From assembly GCA_022565395.1 (NCBI GenBank), contig JAIUMV010000010.1, positions 62,001 to 126,000 of the forward strand: a stretch of 64,000 nucleotides of DNA, given 5' to 3'. This DNA comes from Marinobacter sp. GTDB taxonomy: Bacteria; Pseudomonadota; Gammaproteobacteria; Pseudomonadales; Oleiphilaceae. The translations under genes were made by a program, and so were the position numbers. Positions 1 through 8,578 of the stretch are shown piece after piece. Position 1 is the first letter of the stretch; the number at the start of each line of letters is the position of its first letter. Below the pieces are notes generated by a model, which saw only the letters and a list, made by a program, of their open reading frames with translations, did no database searches and was not told the DNA's origin.

Positions 1-1
1 G

Positions 2-385
2 GAGCCGTTGCCCGACCTGATCGCACGCTTGCGCATCAGGCACAGCTTCTTTAAGCGGGAAACCGTGGAAGCCCGATTGTTTGAGCTGGATCAGTATGGC
101 TGCGTCTTCAAGACTGATAAAGTTTTTGAGCCCGGCGATACGGTCGCGTTTGACCTTATTATGGCCATGCCTTTTGATTCCATTCGGGCAAACGCACTGC
201 AGGGGCTGGTTGTAGAGCGTACAAAGCACTGCAGCAACTTCTTTTATGCCATTGACTTTATTGATAGAAGTCACGGCCAGGGCGCCGATATAAAAGAGAA
301 GCTTGAGCGTATCCGTGATGTTCTGGAAAAGAAAAAGTCTTTACGTTCACGTCGCACCGGACAGTCGTTCAACTCGCTGGCTTGA
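2..385 (+). CDS. PilZ-like domain protein, 5' end outside window
   Basis: The open frame already runs at the first bases of the window, so the gene most likely begins upstream; a TTG at 8 is the only internal start near the edge. About 125 residues are visible. The segment has alternating hydrophobic strands, an R-E-T-V-E-A-R stretch followed by a D-x-x-x-G turn, and a charged helical C-terminus. This resembles a PilZ c-di-GMP-binding beta barrel, but the classical RxxxR and D/NxSxxG signature is not clean, so the family call is tentative. The stop is 50 bp before the phasin-like gene. The C-terminal tail is basic and low in complexity. Confidence 0.45.
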   Translation, partial: EPLPDLIARLRIRHSFFKRETVEARLFELDQYGCVFKTDKVFEPGDTVAFDLIMAMPFDSIRANALQGLVVERTKHCSNFFYAIDFIDRSHGQGADIKEKLERIRDVLEKKKSLRSRRTGQSFNSLA

Positions 386-435
386 ACACCCAAGGCACCA
401 CACCGACCGCACCTGACGAACCAAGGAGATGCCCC

Positions 436-1095
436 ATGGCAAAGAAAGATAAGCCCAATCTGGACAACATTGTTCAGCGCGTGAACAAAGAGTTCGAGAA
501 AACCTCACAGCAGCTGGAAAAGCTGATCAGTGAGGCTTTCAAGCAGTTTGAGTCCCTGCAAAGCCAGATTCAGGAGCCTGTCAAAAAGCTCTTCAAGGAA
601 ATCGACGAGATGCGGGAGCGGGAAATGAAGCGCTTCAACGAAGAGCTGGAGCGCCGCATGAACGAGTTCCAGGAACTGCAGGACAGCCTGCTGGAAAAAG
701 TCGGCATGCAGCCACGCAAGAAGTCACCCGCAGCCAAAGCCAAGGCAACAGCATCGGCAGCCGCCGCTGACGCTAAACAGGCCGCAAGCAAGGCAACCAA
801 AGCTGCCAAGAAAGAAGTGAAGAAAGCAACGACGCAAGCCAAGAAAACCGTTGCAAAAGCGCAGGAAAAAGTCGCCAGCGCGCAGAAAGCCGTAACCCAG
901 ACAGTGAAAGATACTGATCTGCAAAAAATCAAAGGTGTTGGCCCGGTCACCGTTAAAAAACTGAAAGAGGCGGGCATCACCACCATCAATCAGATTGCCA
1001 ATCCATCAGTGGATGACAAGAAAAAGCTGGCTGCCTTCGAAAAGACCCGGGGCTTTGAGACCTGGGCTGCCGAAGCCAAGAAGCTGCTCAAGTAA
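436..1095 (+). CDS. Phasin-like protein with Lys/Ala linker and C-terminal helix-hairpin-helix
   Basis: 219 residues. The open frame extends to 382, but ATG 436 has a clean AAGGAG eight bases upstream. Residues about 1-95 form an amphipathic, Glu/Lys/Gln-rich coiled coil like polyhydroxyalkanoate-granule phasins. Residues about 97-160 are Ala/Lys repeats resembling histone H1 or AlgP/PhaF tails. The last 55 residues contain I-K-G-V-G-P-V-T and a second helix, as in helix-hairpin-helix or RNA-polymerase-alpha-like DNA-binding folds. This is the layout expected of a protein that coats PHA granules and attaches them to the nucleoid, as PhaF and PhaM do. No phaC lies nearby, so that role is inference; a general nucleoid or cell-envelope coiled-coil protein is the alternative. 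Confidence 0.6.
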   Translation: MAKKDKPNLDNIVQRVNKEFEKTSQQLEKLISEAFKQFESLQSQIQEPVKKLFKEIDEMREREMKRFNEELERRMNEFQELQDSLLEKVGMQPRKKSPAAKAKATASAAAADAKQAASKATKAAKKEVKKATTQAKKTVAKAQEKVASAQKAVTQTVKDTDLQKIKGVGPVTVKKLKEAGITTINQIANPSVDDKKKLAAFEKTRGFETWAAEAKKLLK

Positions 1096-1121
1096 CAACG
1101 GCCAGCTTCATATTCCTGTAC

Positions 1122-1145
1122 AGCCACCGTCCTGTGACGGTGGCT
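1122..1145 (+). terminator. Hairpin after phasin-like gene
   Basis: A perfect 10-bp stem (AGCCACCGTC / GACGGTGGCT) with a CTGT loop starts 26 bp after the stop codon of the phasin-like gene. No T-run follows, so it is either a weak intrinsic terminator or an mRNA-stabilising hairpin. The rest of the gap to 1321 shows no gene. Confidence 0.5.
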
Positions 1146-1321
1146 GCGCTCCCAACTCGCCAACACCCCCTTCACCCCCATCATCACAGGATTGCCAAAC
1201 GCTAGGCATCAGGTTCCTGAGGCCGCAGTAAGCCGTTCACTATTTGGAATCTGTATCACAGCAACAATCCGTTACACTTCGTATCATGCCATTACATTGG
1301 AGCATGACTTGAAGGGAAACC

Positions 1322-1918
1322 ATGATTAGCAGTGTTGTTGTCGCTATTGAAATAACGCTGGCCGGACTGTTGATGCTGTTGGCATTCCGCATTATCAACC
1401 TGGCCCGCGAGCAGGAGGCTGCGTTGAGCCCGGAGGGCACCCTTGTAGCGGATGTCCTACCTCAGAGACGAGCCCCTATGAACCTTAGCCCTGCGAGTCT
1501 TGCGCCCTCAGCGACGGGAGCTGGTGTCTCTGAACGTCAGGAACTCACTGCCAACCTCCATATTCTCGCCAGTCTGCAGCTTCGCGACAGCCGTATGCGT
1601 GGCCTTGATATAATCGCCGCGCCCCTGCCTGTTCGGGGCTATACCGCTGCCTGGTTTTATGGCGCCGCCTGCGCCTTACTGTCTGGTCGCGGCTACTCCC
1701 ACGATTCCGTCATTGAACTGATAAGCCCTTTCCTGGCGCGCACGCTGGGCATGGGTGAAATGGCAGTGGGTCAGAGCCTGCATACCGTCACCCACTGCAG
1801 CAGTAAACTGGGCTGCTTTCGGCTGGGTGTTGATGGCGCCAACACCTGGCTGCGCAAGCACTATGTGACGGAAGACCACTCCCTCTATAGCGCTGTCACC
1901 ACCCAGGCTTTTGTGTAA
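1322..1918 (+). CDS. Unrecognised protein with N-terminal membrane helix
   Basis: 198 residues, starting at ATG 1322 with GAAGGG nine bases upstream. Residues about 3-24 form one hydrophobic helix followed by a charged stretch (N-L-A-R-E-Q-E), so it is probably a membrane-anchored protein. A low-complexity linker runs to about residue 75. The remaining part is globular and alpha-helical, with a motif rich in Gly, His and Ser near the end. I recognise no family. It is a single-gene unit: the hairpin above separates it from the phasin-like gene, and the next gene points toward it. Confidence 0.6.
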   Translation: MISSVVVAIEITLAGLLMLLAFRIINLAREQEAALSPEGTLVADVLPQRRAPMNLSPASLAPSATGAGVSERQELTANLHILASLQLRDSRMRGLDIIAAPLPVRGYTAAWFYGAACALLSGRGYSHDSVIELISPFLARTLGMGEMAVGQSLHTVTHCSSKLGCFRLGVDGANTWLRKHYVTEDHSLYSAVTTQAFV

Positions 1919-1962
1919 GAAACCCCTGACTCACGCCAATGAGTCCGGGAGGCGGTGAGGAA

Positions 1963-2433
1963 TCACAGCGCTTTGCCCGCCGCAGTAAATACAGGTAAAA
2001 ATGGCAATATGCGGGATTGCCCGTCAATCATAAGGCCGATCTTCCAGCGCATCGTGGGGTCAACCGCACAAAACGGCGCCGTAAAGCTCGCTGACCACTG
2101 ACCGTCCGCCGTTGGCTGCAAAGGTACCGGATAGCGGCCAAGGTACATGGACTCGCCTTCCAGCACCACCAGCACCCTGCCCGCACGCTCCGGGCCTTTC
2201 AGAGTAAGATGAAGGTGGTCGCCCTGACTGTCAGCCAGCTCTCGCTTCGCCACCAGCGTCCACTCACCCTGGTCATCAGACCAACTGCAAGATTCCGCCA
2301 GCAAATCACAGTGGGAAAGCAGACTGGCGCCTCCGCCAGACAAGAACATCAGCCACCGCGGCCCAAATACCGCGAGGGCGACACCGCCGACAATCAAAAC
2401 GACAACAAGACTCTGTCTGAACAGGACATTCAC
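1963..2433 (-). CDS. Unrecognised small membrane-anchored protein downstream of RES toxin
   Basis: 156 residues from GTG 2433, chosen because TTTTGGAG lies nine bases upstream; the longer frame runs inside the RES gene. Residues about 5-30 form one transmembrane helix ending in a Gly-rich turn. The rest is a probable extracytoplasmic beta-sandwich of about 110 residues containing three cysteines (two in a C-D-L-L-A-E-S-C pattern) that could form a disulphide. It begins 23 bp after the RES stop and probably shares its transcript. Nothing in it resembles a known toxin, antitoxin or immunity family. The role is unknown, and the cotranscription may be incidental. Confidence 0.55.
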   Translation of the reverse strand: MNVLFRQSLVVVLIVGGVALAVFGPRWLMFLSGGGASLLSHCDLLAESCSWSDDQGEWTLVAKRELADSQGDHLHLTLKGPERAGRVLVVLEGESMYLGRYPVPLQPTADGQWSASFTAPFCAVDPTMRWKIGLMIDGQSRILPFLPVFTAAGKAL

Positions 2434-2456
2434 TGGGTAAAGCTCCAAAAAAGGAA

Positions 2457-3158
2457 TCAGGGCAACATGCGGTGACTGGATATCCGGAATACATCCGTTA
2501 TCCGCTGTCCATCCCAAACGTAACGCAGGTGAGGTCCTTGCCAGGGAATACCCACCGCCGTTGGCCGAAAGGCTGCAATGCATTCAGCACCGGGGTGACG
2601 CACGCTGTTATACAGCAAACCATGACTACCTTGGCCCCGGCGGTCAGCCGCCCATTGCTGGGATAGGGGGTAACTGCCAATATCCGGATCATGCAGTACC
2701 TGAAAACCCGGCCCGCGAATGTCATCCATTGGCAGCACGACACGGTTGATATAGCAGCGCATGGTCAATTCCATGGGAGGATCCTGTGTTGCAGCAAGGA
2801 AACGCTCACGATGGTATGCCGTTTCCCTAATGGCCGCATCCAGCGAGCTGGCGGCGTAGTAAACGCCGTAACTGCCATCGGTAAAGCGACTGCCTTTGCC
2901 GACATGGGTAAATGCCGCCATCACGGGGCTGGAGCCGGGCCCAAACACGCGATCTTCATTGGCAACCCGACTGATATCGCCAATCTCATCCCGTAAACGA
3001 TCATTGGTAAGCCCTTCAATCTCGGCGGCCAACTCAAATTCATCAGCCGAGAGTACGGTTTCAAAAATGTTAATGGGGGGAAAGTGGGACGGCACCATCC
3101 GGTAGGCCTGCCAATCCGGAAGCGCCGGCGCAGGCTCTGGCAGTTTAACCATCACCAC
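2457..3158 (-). CDS. RES-domain toxin (NAD+-depleting)
   Basis: 233 residues, typical for RES toxins. In family order I see the conserved Arg in G-S-R-F, the Glu in I-R-E-T-A-Y-H, and the Ser in L-L-Y-N-S-V-R, which together give the RES signature and the catalytic pocket. Characterised RES toxins such as MbcT and PP_2434 type degrade NAD+ by phosphorolysis or hydrolysis, which is presumably the reaction here. The gene overlaps the end of its antitoxin gene by 7 bp, so translation is probably coupled. The antitoxin is upstream, as usual for RES-Xre pairs. All key residues are present, so I expect it to be functional. Confidence 0.88.
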   Translation of the reverse strand: MVMVKLPEPAPALPDWQAYRMVPSHFPPINIFETVLSADEFELAAEIEGLTNDRLRDEIGDISRVANEDRVFGPGSSPVMAAFTHVGKGSRFTDGSYGVYYAASSLDAAIRETAYHRERFLAATQDPPMELTMRCYINRVVLPMDDIRGPGFQVLHDPDIGSYPLSQQWAADRRGQGSHGLLYNSVRHPGAECIAAFRPTAVGIPWQGPHLRYVWDGQRITDVFRISSHRMLP

Positions 3159-3550
3159 CCCCGCTGGGCATCGAGGTAACGACGAGTTTCCGCAAGGTGA
3201 ATAATGCTGCCCCGCGTCATGAACTCAAGCGCACTTGTGCCATTGAAGGGCAGCGCCTGGTTGGGCTGGTGTACCCAGCGATTAGCCAGTTCCCGATTGG
3301 GGTAAAGGATATTCAGTGCCTTATAGATACCCATGATGTAACTGATGCGCTCAATCACATCGCGGTTAAGCCTGACGGCAGGCAGCTTCGCATAGTTATT
3401 GAGCGTTGAGCGTGCCACCTCGCCCAGCAGTTTCTGCCGATCAGCACTGGAGCAACCCCACTCCTGCGTGATGTTGAAAAACGCCTTCAGGGCCACCTGC
3501 CCCTTGCGTTCCTCAGCGTTGGGTATTTTGGTCGCGCTGACCTGCATCAT
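3152..3550 (-). CDS. Xre/MbcA/ParS-type antitoxin (DUF2384)
   Basis: 132 residues from ATG 3550, which has AGGAG six bases upstream; a longer frame to 3622 runs through the promoter and is unlikely. The N-terminal half is helical with a helix-turn-helix-like pattern (S-T-L-N-N-Y around residue 50). The C-terminal half has the W-V-H-Q-P-N and F-N-G-T-S-A-L-E-F-M features of the MbcA/ParS/Xre C-terminal domain, ending in R-R-Y-L-D-A. These antitoxins insert into the RES active site and also repress their own promoter. A near-perfect palindrome over the likely -10 element supports autoregulation. Confidence 0.85.
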   Translation of the reverse strand: MMQVSATKIPNAEERKGQVALKAFFNITQEWGCSSADRQKLLGEVARSTLNNYAKLPAVRLNRDVIERISYIMGIYKALNILYPNRELANRWVHQPNQALPFNGTSALEFMTRGSIIHLAETRRYLDAQRGW

Positions 3551-3596
3551 GACTCTCCTGCTCCGATACCCATAGATACGTCGTGTAGATGTATTC

Positions 3597-3609
3597 GTAT
3601 ACAGTATAC
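3597..3609 (-). promoter_or_regulatory. Probable Xre operator over the RES-Xre promoter
   Basis: GTATAC-A-GTATAC is an inverted repeat with 6-bp arms and a one-base centre, lying 47 bp upstream of the antitoxin start. Read on the minus strand it contains TATACT, a good -10 hexamer, so a bound repressor would block RNA polymerase. No strong -35 element is visible. Confidence 0.5.
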
Positions 3610-3741
3610 CTGACACAAACACATTTGGACACTTTATGCATTAATGGCCATGTTTGTGCGATAGGTCTAATTCACACTTTATAACCGGCTCAATAACATG
3701 CGATTATTGCGCCCTTGTCTCAACAACCTGCATGGTGCTTT

Positions 3742-4683
3742 GTGCAACCGCATATTTCCGTACAAAACGTCAGCAAAATTTATGACAGTGGCTTCCAGGC
3801 TCTGAAAGGGGTCAATCTGGATATCCGTCGCGGGGAAATTTTTGCCCTGCTCGGACCCAACGGCGCTGGCAAGACAACGCTGATCAGCATCATCTGTGGC
3901 ATTGTGAAGCTGACCCATGGCCGTGTAGAAGCGGATGGTGCTGATATCGTCAAGAATTTTCGCCGGGCGCGGGAAATCATCGGCCTGGTTCCGCAGGAGC
4001 TGAATACCGATGCCTTTGAAACCGTATGGGCGACGGTAAATTTCAGTCGCGGGCTATTCGGTAAGGCACCCAACCCCGCCTACATCGAAAAGATACTCAA
4101 GGCCCTCTCCCTCTGGGATAAGAAAGACACCCGTATCCTGGCCCTGTCCGGCGGTATGAAGCGTCGGGTCATGATTGCCAAGGCGCTGTCCCATGAGCCC
4201 GAAATTCTCTTCCTGGATGAGCCCACAGCAGGCGTGGATGTTGAGCTGCGCAGGGATATGTGGGAAATGGTACGCGGCCTCAGGGATCAGGGGGTTACCA
4301 TTATCCTGACCACCCACTACATCGAAGAAGCGGAAGAAATGGCAGACCGCATCGGCGTGATTAATCAGGGCGAAATTGTCCTGGTGGAAGAGAAAGCCAC
4401 CCTGATGAAGAAACTTGGCAAGCGGGAGCTGCGCCTGCACCTGACCGATGCGCTAGACGCCATACCGGCGGCACTTCAAGACAGCAACCTCAGCCTTGCC
4501 GGCGATGGTTCTGAACTGGTATACACCTTTGACTCACAGCAAGAGCAGGCCAGCGTGGCGCGTCTGCTCCGCGCCCTGGAGCAGCATGGCATTGAGTTCC
4601 GCGACCTTCAGACCCGGGAGAGTTCACTTGAGGAAATTTTCGTAGGCCTGGTGCGTGAGCAAAACAACAGGAGTTCAGCATGA
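3742..4683 (+). CDS. yadG: ABC-2 exporter ATPase, YadG-like
   Basis: 313 residues from GTG 3742; a TTG at 3715 adds nine residues. Neither start has a strong ribosome-binding site, so the start is uncertain. Walker A is G-P-N-G-A-G-K-T, the signature is L-S-G-G-M-K-R-R, and Walker B is [11 protein letters not shown], followed by the H-loop in T-T-H-Y. The roughly 90-residue C-terminal extension is normal for ABC-2 ATPases of this group. It overlaps the permease gene by 4 bp (ATGA), so the two act as one exporter at the inner membrane. The substrate is not known for YadGH; drugs, lipids or polysaccharides are the usual guesses for the ABC-2 class. Confidence 0.85.
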   Translation: MQPHISVQNVSKIYDSGFQALKGVNLDIRRGEIFALLGPNGAGKTTLISIICGIVKLTHGRVEADGADIVKNFRRAREIIGLVPQELNTDAFETVWATVNFSRGLFGKAPNPAYIEKILKALSLWDKKDTRILALSGGMKRRVMIAKALSHEPEILFLDEPTAGVDVELRRDMWEMVRGLRDQGVTIILTTHYIEEAEEMADRIGVINQGEIVLVEEKATLMKKLGKRELRLHLTDALDAIPAALQDSNLSLAGDGSELVYTFDSQQEQASVARLLRALEQHGIEFRDLQTRESSLEEIFVGLVREQNNRSSA

Positions 4684-5441
4684 ACTGGTACGGTGTTCGG
4701 GCCATCTACAAGTTTGAGATGGCTCGCATGTGGCGCACGCTGATGCAGAGTGTGGCGTCTCCGGTGATCTCGACGTCCCTGTATTTCGTCGTCTTCGGCT
4801 CAGCAATTGGCTCGCGGATGGGAGATATCGACGGCATCAGCTATGGCGCCTTCATTATCCCCGGGCTGGTGATGCTGTCATTGCTGATGCAAAGCATCTC
4901 CAACGCCTCCTTCGGCATCTACATGCCGCGCTTTTCCGGCACCATTTACGAAGTATTGTCAGCGCCCGTATCCTATATCGAGGTGGTGCTGGGCTACGTT
5001 GGCGCAGCCGCCACCAAGGCGACCATTCTGGGCGTCATCATTCTGCTAACCGCAAAACTGTTCGTGGACTACCAGGTGCAGTATCCGTTCTGGATGCTCA
5101 CGTTCCTGGTGCTGACCGCAGTGACCTTCAGCCTGCTGGGTTTCCTTATTGGCATTTGGGCCGACAACTTTGAGAAGCTGCAGATAGTCCCCCTGATGGT
5201 GGTGACACCACTGGCCTTTCTGGGTGGAACCTTCTACTCACTGGATATGCTGCCGCCCCTGTGGCAAACCATCAGCCTGTTCAACCCGGTGGTATACCTG
5301 ATCAGCGCGTTTCGCTGGTCATTCTATGGCATGGCGGATGTGAACCTTTACCTGAGCGTGGCCATGATTCTGGTCTTCATGGTGAGTTGCCTGGTAATGA
5401 TCTGGTGGATCTTCCGGTCCGGCTTCCGATTGCGCGCCTGA
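4680..5441 (+). CDS. yadH: ABC-2 exporter permease, YadH-like
   Basis: 253 residues with six predicted transmembrane segments and the ABC-2 permease pattern. There is an amphipathic N-terminal helix, a long loop after helix 2 ([13 protein letters not shown]), and the [12 protein letters not shown] motif before the last helices. Length and motifs match the YadH/NodJ family. The start is set by the ATGA overlap with the ATPase gene. The pair forms the complete exporter, since two copies of each subunit suffice. Confidence 0.87.
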   Translation: MNWYGVRAIYKFEMARMWRTLMQSVASPVISTSLYFVVFGSAIGSRMGDIDGISYGAFIIPGLVMLSLLMQSISNASFGIYMPRFSGTIYEVLSAPVSYIEVVLGYVGAAATKATILGVIILLTAKLFVDYQVQYPFWMLTFLVLTAVTFSLLGFLIGIWADNFEKLQIVPLMVVTPLAFLGGTFYSLDMLPPLWQTISLFNPVVYLISAFRWSFYGMADVNLYLSVAMILVFMVSCLVMIWWIFRSGFRLRA

Positions 5442-5459
5442 CCCCCAGGCTCTGAACGG

Positions 5460-5486
5460 AGTGACCTGGCTTACCGCCAGGTCACT
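5460..5486. terminator. Hairpin between yadGH and nitroreductase
   Basis: A perfect 10-bp stem (AGTGACCTGG / CCAGGTCACT) with a 7-base loop lies 18 bp after the yadH stop and contains the last codons of the convergent nitroreductase gene. No long T-run is present on either side, so termination strength is uncertain. Confidence 0.45.
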
Positions 5487-6208
5487 ACTTTGGATTTGTC
5501 CAATCGGTATTGTGGCCCGTATATGCCCTTCTCTGCCCGGCGCCCTGCCGCCAGGATCATGATCACTTCGCCATCCTTCGGGATATTGAGCAGTTTATTG
5601 ACCCGGCAACTGTCAAAACCTTCCATGGGACAGCTGTCATAGCCATGAGCCCGCAAGGCAAGCATCAGGTTCTCCGCAGCCAGCGCCGTTGATTTAGCCG
5701 CCCAGACCTTCATGGCGGCGGGCGAATAGGGCCAGCGTGGCACTGGCCGACGCAAACCGGCCACCATACCCATCGCCCGCTTGGCCACACCATAGAGCCC
5801 TAACGGCCCCTGGTTGTAGTGAATGGGCGCGATCTTCGAGTAGTAGCTACGGACGATCTTAGGCACCTCAGGTTCAGGCCAGTTATCAAGTACCTGCCGG
5901 CTGTGTTCGCGCCATGTACCGGTGCGCGCCACTATGGCAATGAGCACCGGTGCGGTGCGGGCCGCGTTCTGGCCCAGGCAGGCGTGAGCCAACGGCTCCT
6001 TGAGCTCAGGCGACTTCACCACGTAAAAGGACCAGGGCTGCAGATTGCTGGAATTGGGTGCCAGCATGGCAAGGTCAAGACAATCTTCCACCACTGCGTC
6101 CGGGATGGCTTCGTCAGTGAAGCGCCGAATGGAGCGGCGGCTACGCACTATGTCTCGAAAGGCTTCAAGCTGACTGTCAGCGGGTTGCTGCTTGGCGGGC
6201 TGCGTCAT
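5471..6208 (-). CDS. Nitroreductase-family FMN flavoprotein
   Basis: 245 residues. The N-terminal R-S-R-R-S-I-R-R-F segment is the FMN-phosphate-binding signature of the nitroreductase family, followed by L-A-P-N-S-S-N-L-Q-P-W, also characteristic. The Y-D-S-C-P-M-E-G-F-D motif and the C-terminal G-R-R segment complete the fold. Such enzymes use NAD(P)H to reduce nitroaromatics, quinones or enones; the natural substrate here cannot be read from sequence. A central insert of about 30 residues (from R-S-Y-Y-S-K) makes it somewhat longer than minimal members. It starts 12 bp after the stop of the upstream diguanylate cyclase gene and is probably cotranscribed. Confidence 0.85.
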   Translation of the reverse strand: MTQPAKQQPADSQLEAFRDIVRSRRSIRRFTDEAIPDAVVEDCLDLAMLAPNSSNLQPWSFYVVKSPELKEPLAHACLGQNAARTAPVLIAIVARTGTWREHSRQVLDNWPEPEVPKIVRSYYSKIAPIHYNQGPLGLYGVAKRAMGMVAGLRRPVPRWPYSPAAMKVWAAKSTALAAENLMLALRAHGYDSCPMEGFDSCRVNKLLNIPKDGEVIMILAAGRRAEKGIYGPQYRLDKSKVVTWR

Positions 6209-6220
6209 AGTGTCCTCATG

Positions 6221-8497
6221 CTAGGGGGTGTCCACCGGAGGGGCCGAAGGTTCGGCAACTTCCACCCGGTTGCGACCGTGTTGTTTTGCCAGATACAGTG
6301 CCTTATCCGCCAGGGCAAGTAAATCCTTCGGCGTACCCTGGGTTCGGGGCCAGGAGGCCACACCAAAGGAAATAGTGACACCCCCAAGGTTGCGACCCCC
6401 ATGCAGAATTTTGATATGGCTGATCCGCTGTCGCGCATCCTCCGCTCGCTGGCAGGCATGTTCGAGATCCGCGCCAGGCATGATGATGACAAACTCTTCA
6501 CCGCCAAACCGACAAACCGCGTCGGTATCTCTGAAGCTGTCTTGCAGCGCAAAAGCAACCTGTCGCAGGGCTTCGTCACCTGCCTCGTGTCCCCAGGTAT
6601 CGTTAAAGGTTTTGAAGTGATCAATATCAGCAATGAGTACCGACAGGTCTGAATTCATGCGCTGGGCAACACCGCTATGGTGTGTCATCAGCTCATCAAA
6701 CAAACGTCGGTTCTTCAACCCCGTGAGGGAGTCCTCATAGGAGAGCTGCTGAAACTCCTCCATCAACCGTATTCCAGACAGGGTAACGGTAATCTTTTCA
6801 ATTGCGCCTTTAATGTTGTGATACAGCTGACTGGCAGTGAACGCCTGGATATCCACAACAGGCACTTCCGACACAAGCAGGATCAACAGGCCTTCGATTG
6901 AGCTGCCCCTGCCGGCATGCTGGATACTCAGCGGAAAATGCCATTGATCACTCGCTGTCATGCCCCGGCTGACAGAAGGGGGCGGGCTGGCTTTAGGTGC
7001 CTCATCAAGTACGTGAGGTAGAAAGACCAGGTGATCGTTACGCTCCAGATCGATGCCCCACTCCGCCAGCCGATGAAATTTTCCGTCCTCTTCCAACTGG
7101 AAGAAGGCGCCGGGAATGGGGTGGCTGAGTTCGGGCAAGCGGTGACAAAGCACGGCAATCGCCGTGGTGTAGCTGGAGGCATCCTGAAGCTCCGACACAA
7201 CATCATTAAGAATGCTGGCCTTCAGATTCTCAAATGCAAGCGCCTTGGCCCTGAGGCGTTCCCGGTCTGCCAGTTTCTCAAGAGCCGCGGTGCGCTCAAA
7301 AACTTTCGATTCAAGGGACAGGTTCAAATGCCGCAAGGCCTTCTGGGTGTCGTAGTACTGACGGAAGGCAATGGTGACCACCAGAACGGAAAATGCCAGT
7401 GCGCCCCAGGTGACCGGCACACGCTGCCAGGGCAGGAAGCCATGGGCAACCGCCATATCAATAATCAACAATAACCCGAAGATACCGAACGCAATTGCCG
7501 CCCGGCGCTGTAACGGCTCAACATTTCTGAAACGCGCCACAACGATAAGGGTCAGTATGCTGAGGGTGACAACAAACAGCGCATCAAATACCGGAAAGGT
7601 TGAAGACAGGTTGATGGCGCCCACCGCTGACAAACCAAGAGCACCCAACACATAGGCCAGGTGAAACTGCCATAGGCTGCGAATAGTGCGGCGGAAGCGG
7701 TCACCAAACCAGTGTTCAAACAATAGCCCCATAGCCACCGGGAGCATGTAATAGGAGCCGGCCGTGATGAAGTCCCACACCAGTGGCGCATGCATGATCA
7801 ACTGGGCGGTCTGGCTTTCTGCCAGAATCATCAACCCTGATGCCAGCGAAAAAAGGCCAACACTGCCAAACAGGCGCCGGTTTTCCTGCACCAGGGCAAA
7901 AATCAGCGCCAGCACGGCGATGAGCAAGGAAAAACCGCTGACCACTAAACGATCGAGGGACTGCTCCAGTACGTAGAGGTAGAAATCAGGCCGGTCCATG
8001 ATTTTGACCTCACCCCAGAGGCCAATGTCGCTGTAGTTGGACCAGATACGGAAGTAGATTTCCTTGCCGGCATAGTCCGGCGGTAAGGAAATCATGTGCC
8101 AGGGCCAGCCTTCAAAACGCCCCGTTCCCTCAGGGGTAAAGGTGCCGTAGTGATAGATGCGCTGACCATCCAAGTAGACTTCGGTGATCAGATCCACGCT
8201 GAAGATATAGAGCACCGGATCACGCCATTCGCCCGCCGGTAAGGTGGTGCGGAACCAGGCATTCTGCTGGCGGGCGCGGCCAGGAGGATTGGAGGGGAAG
8301 CCTATGGACTGCCATTGGTCATCCTGATGCAGGGATTGCGTCCAGAGAGGCACGCCCTTCTCGTCAAAGGGCGAATCGCCCCAGCGATACTCCCAGCCCG
8401 TCGTCAGATGCAGGGGCTCGCCTACGGCAAAAGCTTGTGGTGGCAAACACATTGCCAGCAGCACCAGACCCAAAGCCGCAGCGCGCAACATAGTCAT
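6221..8497 (-). CDS. 7TMR-DISM diguanylate cyclase
   Basis: 758 residues. A signal peptide (about 1-24) leads into a periplasmic jelly-roll 7TMR-DISM extracellular domain (to about 180), then seven membrane helices (about 185-390), a short coiled coil, a GAF-like region, and a GGDEF domain. The active-site motif is GGEEF at 665-669. The inhibitory I-site RDTD is at 656-659, exactly five residues upstream, so both synthesis of c-di-GMP from GTP and product feedback should work. The periplasmic domain probably binds a carbohydrate-like or small ligand. The start ATG 8497 lacks a strong ribosome-binding site; an ATG six bases downstream is equally possible. The nitroreductase gene follows. Confidence 0.9.
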   Translation of the reverse strand: MTMLRAAALGLVLLAMCLPPQAFAVGEPLHLTTGWEYRWGDSPFDEKGVPLWTQSLHQDDQWQSIGFPSNPPGRARQQNAWFRTTLPAGEWRDPVLYIFSVDLITEVYLDGQRIYHYGTFTPEGTGRFEGWPWHMISLPPDYAGKEIYFRIWSNYSDIGLWGEVKIMDRPDFYLYVLEQSLDRLVVSGFSLLIAVLALIFALVQENRRLFGSVGLFSLASGLMILAESQTAQLIMHAPLVWDFITAGSYYMLPVAMGLLFEHWFGDRFRRTIRSLWQFHLAYVLGALGLSAVGAINLSSTFPVFDALFVVTLSILTLIVVARFRNVEPLQRRAAIAFGIFGLLLIIDMAVAHGFLPWQRVPVTWGALAFSVLVVTIAFRQYYDTQKALRHLNLSLESKVFERTAALEKLADRERLRAKALAFENLKASILNDVVSELQDASSYTTAIAVLCHRLPELSHPIPGAFFQLEEDGKFHRLAEWGIDLERNDHLVFLPHVLDEAPKASPPPSVSRGMTASDQWHFPLSIQHAGRGSSIEGLLILLVSEVPVVDIQAFTASQLYHNIKGAIEKITVTLSGIRLMEEFQQLSYEDSLTGLKNRRLFDELMTHHSGVAQRMNSDLSVLIADIDHFKTFNDTWGHEAGDEALRQVAFALQDSFRDTDAVCRFGGEEFVIIMPGADLEHACQRAEDARQRISHIKILHGGRNLGGVTISFGVASWPRTQGTPKDLLALADKALYLAKQHGRNRVEVAEPSAPPVDTP

Positions 8498-8578
8498 TCA
8501 GGAAAACCATCTGATGAGAGTTACAGGGACAACCCAAGTGACTGGTGGCCCCTTTCCCATCAAGATAACGCAACTCCG

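Noticed and set aside
1928-1945. Small hairpin GACTCA/TGAGTC between the convergent genes at 1.9 kb
   Set aside because: Six-base AT-mixed stem with no T-run; too weak to call a terminator.
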